The notes under the pieces are model-generated. The model made no database searches. It was given only the letters and a program-made list of their open reading frames with translations, and was not told the origin of the DNA. This document shows positions 61,299-64,000 of a stretch of DNA of 64,000 bases, piece by piece; within the stretch, counting starts at the first letter, position 1, and every line of letters begins with the position of its first letter. The translations under genes and the position numbers were made by a program. This DNA is from Virgibacillus oceani (GTDB lineage: Bacteria; Bacillota; Bacilli; Bacillales; Amphibacillaceae). The stretch spans positions 62,001-126,000 of the forward strand of contig NZ_BMFR01000008.1 of assembly GCF_014638995.1 (NCBI RefSeq). Reading direction: 5' to 3'.

Positions 61299-62219
61299 AT
61301 GAATTGGAGTGACCACGAGTCTTTTATAAGAGTGTATCCTCCAAAGGAATTCAATTTTGATGAATGTCTAGCATTCTTGGGCAGGTCTGATCAAGAAGTG
61401 CTCCACCGGATTAACGGTGGACATGTGTTTAAATTAATTAAAGTGAGTGGAGCATTGGTTTTATTTAAAGTTGAATACAGTAATGATTCCATAATAGTCG
61501 AATTTCTAACTAAAACCCCAGCTATAGAAATCCGAAACAAAGTTGCAGCATATATATGGGATTGGTTTGATCTAGATTGTGATTTAGATGAATTCTATAA
61601 TCTGGCAAGTCAGGATAAGATTTTGCGGAAGCTGGCACAAGACTATTTTGGGTTACGGATGATTAGTATTCAAGATTTATTTGAAGCTTTAACATGGGCG
61701 ATTTTAGGGCAGCAAATCAATTTAACTTTTGCATACACACTGAAGAGGCGTTTTGTTGAACGGTTTGGGGAATGTCTAACCTATAATGGAGATACCTTCT
61801 GGTTGTTCCCTTCATTTGAACAAATTTCATCCTTGGACGTGAAGGATTTAAGGATACTGCAAATTACCGGCAGGAAATCTGAATATATCATAGGGATTGC
61901 AAACGCTATGAAGAATGGTGAATTAACAAAGGACTTTTTAAAACATCAACAGGATGATCAGCAGACTCAAATATTGCTGATGCAATACAGGGGAGTCGGT
62001 GCCTGGACTGCAAATTATGTTATGATGAAATGCCTACACAACAAGAATTCCTTTCCAATAGCAGATGTTGGTCTTCATCATGCAATAAAGCACCAGCTAG
62101 GTTTAGAGCGTAAACCGACTATTAAAGAAATTGAAAAACTGTCATTAGGCTGGAAGGGCTGGCAGGCATATGCTACTTTCTATCTTTGGAGGTCTTTATA
62201 TGACTCAAATTATTCATAA
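61299..62219 (+). CDS. alkA: DNA-3-methyladenine glycosylase (AlkA)
   Basis: This 306-residue helix-hairpin-helix glycosylase removes 3-methylated purines from DNA. The HhH is MQYRGVGAWTANYVMM and the catalytic aspartate is in FPIADVGLHHAIKHQLGL near residue 254. The N-terminal beta part (INGGHVFKLIKVSGALVLFK) is the AlkA-N-like domain. AAGGAGG precedes the start, 12 bases after adaA. Its end overlaps the start of adaB. Confidence 0.93.
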   Translation: MNWSDHESFIRVYPPKEFNFDECLAFLGRSDQEVLHRINGGHVFKLIKVSGALVLFKVEYSNDSIIVEFLTKTPAIEIRNKVAAYIWDWFDLDCDLDEFYNLASQDKILRKLAQDYFGLRMISIQDLFEALTWAILGQQINLTFAYTLKRRFVERFGECLTYNGDTFWLFPSFEQISSLDVKDLRILQITGRKSEYIIGIANAMKNGELTKDFLKHQQDDQQTQILLMQYRGVGAWTANYVMMKCLHNKNSFPIADVGLHHAIKHQLGLERKPTIKEIEKLSLGWKGWQAYATFYLWRSLYDSNYS

Positions 62220-62685
62220 GCTATATTATCCAACGCTAATCGGGGTACTGGAGATTACCGGTACTGATGAAGCAGTTATTTCCATACTCTTTACAGAAGA
62301 AAATAAAGTAGATGAAGATCAAGAAGAAGTCCCGCCGGTTTTAGAAGTTTGTAAACAGCAGCTTGATGAATATTTTAAAGGAACTCGCAGTGAATTTACT
62401 TTTTCATATAGGCTGGAAGGTACAGCTTTTCAAAAGAAGGTTTGGAATGCATTAAAGGAAATACCTTATGCAAAAACGGGTTCCTATAAAGACATAGCTG
62501 TTTCAATTGGAAATGAAAAAGCCATTAGGGCAGTGGGCAATGCGAATGGTAAAAATAAATTAAGCATTGTCATTCCATGCCATCGAGTAATAGGGTCAGA
62601 TGGAAAACTGACTGGCTACGCTGGAGGGCTTTGGAGGAAGGAATGGCTGCTGAGACATGAGCGTTCATTTAAAAAGAACATATAG
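62200..62685 (+). CDS. adaB: O6-methylguanine-DNA methyltransferase (AdaB/Ogt)
   Basis: GGAGGTC precedes the ATG at 62200, inside the end of alkA, giving 161 residues. The methyl-accepting cysteine lies in SIVIPCHRVIGSDGKLTGYA, with the helix-turn-helix YAKTGSYKDIAVSIGNEKAI before it. The protein repairs O6-alkylguanine by one-time methyl transfer. In B. subtilis adaA and adaB are neighbours and alkA lies divergently; here alkA is between them. Confidence 0.93.
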   Translation: MTQIIHKLYYPTLIGVLEITGTDEAVISILFTEENKVDEDQEEVPPVLEVCKQQLDEYFKGTRSEFTFSYRLEGTAFQKKVWNALKEIPYAKTGSYKDIAVSIGNEKAIRAVGNANGKNKLSIVIPCHRVIGSDGKLTGYAGGLWRKEWLLRHERSFKKNI

Positions 62686-62758
62686 CGCGGGACAGAGGGA
62701 TAGGCTACTCTTCCCAGCAGGAGTAAAATGTGGGACAATGAACCCCTGTCTCGCACTT
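62685..62758. repeat. GTGGGACA-family repeat at the adaB 3' end
   Basis: GCGCGGGACAGAGGG and the inverted CCCCTGTCTCGCA frame about 40 bases. It is a degenerate relative of the 60571 palindrome and lies between two convergent genes, so it may end both. Confidence 0.55.
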
Positions 62759-63983
62759 ATTCCCCGTTTCTAAATTGCTTTGGTGTTTTACCTGTGAATT
62801 TTTTGAATACCTTAATAAAATAACTCTGATCGTTAAAGTTCAGCCAGGAATAAATTTCTGATATTGGGTAGGTTGTTAATGATAACAGTTTCTTTGCTTC
62901 ATCCACTCTTTGGCGTTGAATATATTTACTTATTGAAAGACCTGCCTCCTTCTTAAACAGGCCAGATAGGTAATTCGGACTTAAGTTACTTATTCTTGCT
63001 AGCTGACCCAATGTAATTTCTTCATACAAATGGTTGTAAATATAGCGCTGGCAAATGATGATGGCTGCGGAATAGGTACTTTTTTTCAATTTGGAGACAC
63101 GCTCTGTAAATTCGTTGACTGCCTCTGTCATAATGGTGGAGATTTCCACAATGCTTTCTCGTTCTTCTATTTGCTGAATATAATAATCATTTAATGTAAA
63201 CGCAGTTTCTTCATTTAATCCCCCTTCAATAGCTGCTCGGCAAATAAGTGCCACACCTGTAATCATCAGGTTCTTTTCACTTCGAATCCGGCTGTGTTTT
63301 GCTAAGGACCCAAATTCATCTTCACCAATAATCGAATAGCGAATAACATCTTTAACTTTATCGGTCTGTCCATTTTTTACATAGTCCAGCAAAACACGCT
63401 CATGGGATAGATTGCTATGGGAAATAAAGTTTCTCCTTCTTTTTGAAATTTCAAGATCAAGTAAATCCTTTGACTTTACGTTGGATTCGTTTTTGCCCAT
63501 GTCTTTAATGGCCGACTGATTTAGCTTCTGTTGGTAAATCAGATAGTAAGTCAATAGACTGATTGATAGAAATTGCTGCGGATCAATTACTGGAATGGTT
63601 TGGTAAAATGTTAGAAGGGTTCGTTTGTTAACCGACCCTCCCAATGTATTCAATATGACGTTAATTTTTTCATTATCTAACTGGGATTCCAGGCATGGTC
63701 CAATGATTATCGTTCCATGGTACTGGTGTTCAGTTTTTAAATGGATAAGGAAAAAGTGCATGGCGGCAAGCGAAAAATGAACAGGAGCTTTTTCCGGGCT
63801 ATGTTGTTGGGAGTGTGCCTTCAATTGATCTTTGAGGGAAATGTAATAGGCATTTTTGTGAAAATCACTAGCGGAACATTCTAATTTAAATTCTCCTTGT
63901 TTATTCATATAAAAAACAGATAATCGATGTGCTTCATAAATAAGTTGACAAATGTATTTAATTTCCTCCAAAGAATGCTTCAT
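62757..63983 (-). CDS. AraC-family regulator with a long sensor region
   Basis: The C-terminal 100 residues are an AraC/XylS double helix-turn-helix (ITLGQLARISNLSPNYLSGL, ISEIYSWLNFNDQSYFIKVF, KFTGKTPKQFRNG). The N-terminal 300 residues form an unassigned sensor with several hydrophobic stretches but no clear membrane span. This type is found as YesN-like cytoplasmic regulators of sugar genes in Firmicutes. GGGAGAA precedes the start. Its target genes would lie beyond the right edge of the window or elsewhere. Confidence 0.88.
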   Translation of the reverse strand: MKHSLEEIKYICQLIYEAHRLSVFYMNKQGEFKLECSASDFHKNAYYISLKDQLKAHSQQHSPEKAPVHFSLAAMHFFLIHLKTEHQYHGTIIIGPCLESQLDNEKINVILNTLGGSVNKRTLLTFYQTIPVIDPQQFLSISLLTYYLIYQQKLNQSAIKDMGKNESNVKSKDLLDLEISKRRRNFISHSNLSHERVLLDYVKNGQTDKVKDVIRYSIIGEDEFGSLAKHSRIRSEKNLMITGVALICRAAIEGGLNEETAFTLNDYYIQQIEERESIVEISTIMTEAVNEFTERVSKLKKSTYSAAIIICQRYIYNHLYEEITLGQLARISNLSPNYLSGLFKKEAGLSISKYIQRQRVDEAKKLLSLTTYPISEIYSWLNFNDQSYFIKVFKKFTGKTPKQFRNGE

Positions 63984-64000
63984 CTAATTTTCTCCCGTCC

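Overview
The window reads as a low-GC Bacillaceae chromosome. It has AGGAGG-type ribosome sites, several TTG/GTG starts, sigma-A promoters, and B. subtilis-style gene sets such as gbsR with glycine betaine synthesis, an ada operon and OmpR-type two-component genes. The choline-to-betaine genes, an OpuAC-like betaine lipoprotein and a 240-bp intergenic repeat of a type I associate with Oceanobacillus and Virgibacillus point to a salt-tolerant genus. I cannot name the species from sequence alone.

Positions 1 to about 12100 are the right part of an AT-rich integrative element. It carries an orphan Eco57I-type adenine methylase, a RadC/JAB protein, several unknown genes, a P4/SF3 primase-helicase, a serine-recombinase-like mini-protein whose catalytic serine is replaced by threonine, a large serine recombinase, three or four tiny genes, and a DUF4868 gene followed by a multi-span membrane gene that together look like a Kiwa (KwaB-KwaA) anti-phage pair in reversed order. 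A helicase beside a large serine recombinase, with radC in the element, recalls staphylococcal SCC elements. Several rho-independent terminators lie inside coding sequence here, one of them well within a 105-codon gene.

Positions 12100 to 17200 are a patchwork: phased 22-bp repeats that look like the end of a lost insertion sequence, a sigma/anti-sigma fusion gene, a decayed reverse-strand gene with one amber stop, and a beta-class DNA methylase fused to an Mrr-like nuclease domain.

Positions 17200 to 22800 hold the osmoprotection cluster: betA, betB, an orphan OpuAC-like lipoprotein and gbsR. Then come a DUF1062 gene behind a structured leader, and a MarR/FMN-reductase pair with two tandem operator-like dyads. 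From 25400 to 32500 runs a sugar operon of binding protein, two permeases, LacI regulator, ROK kinase without the zinc motif, and GH1 enzyme with a phosphate-binding signature. It has no ATPase gene. Its logic is ABC import of a beta-glucoside, phosphorylation in the cytoplasm, then 6-phospho-glycoside hydrolysis.

From 37300 to 42000 there is an RpiR regulator and a mannitol-type PTS operon whose IICB gene is frameshifted exactly in the phosphocysteine loop. The rest is mixed chromosome: aspartase, a secreted beta-helix protein, an AAC(6')-like acetyltransferase, a two-component system next to a peptidoglycan deacetylase and amidase that share an upstream motif with it, an MFS/Crp pair, a possible spr1629-type repressor-toxin pair, malate:quinone oxidoreductase, the adaA-alkA-adaB alkylation-repair operon, and an AraC-type regulator. 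A palindromic repeat family with the core GGGACGGTTC sits just after stop codons at six places and has rewritten the C-terminus of one gene.
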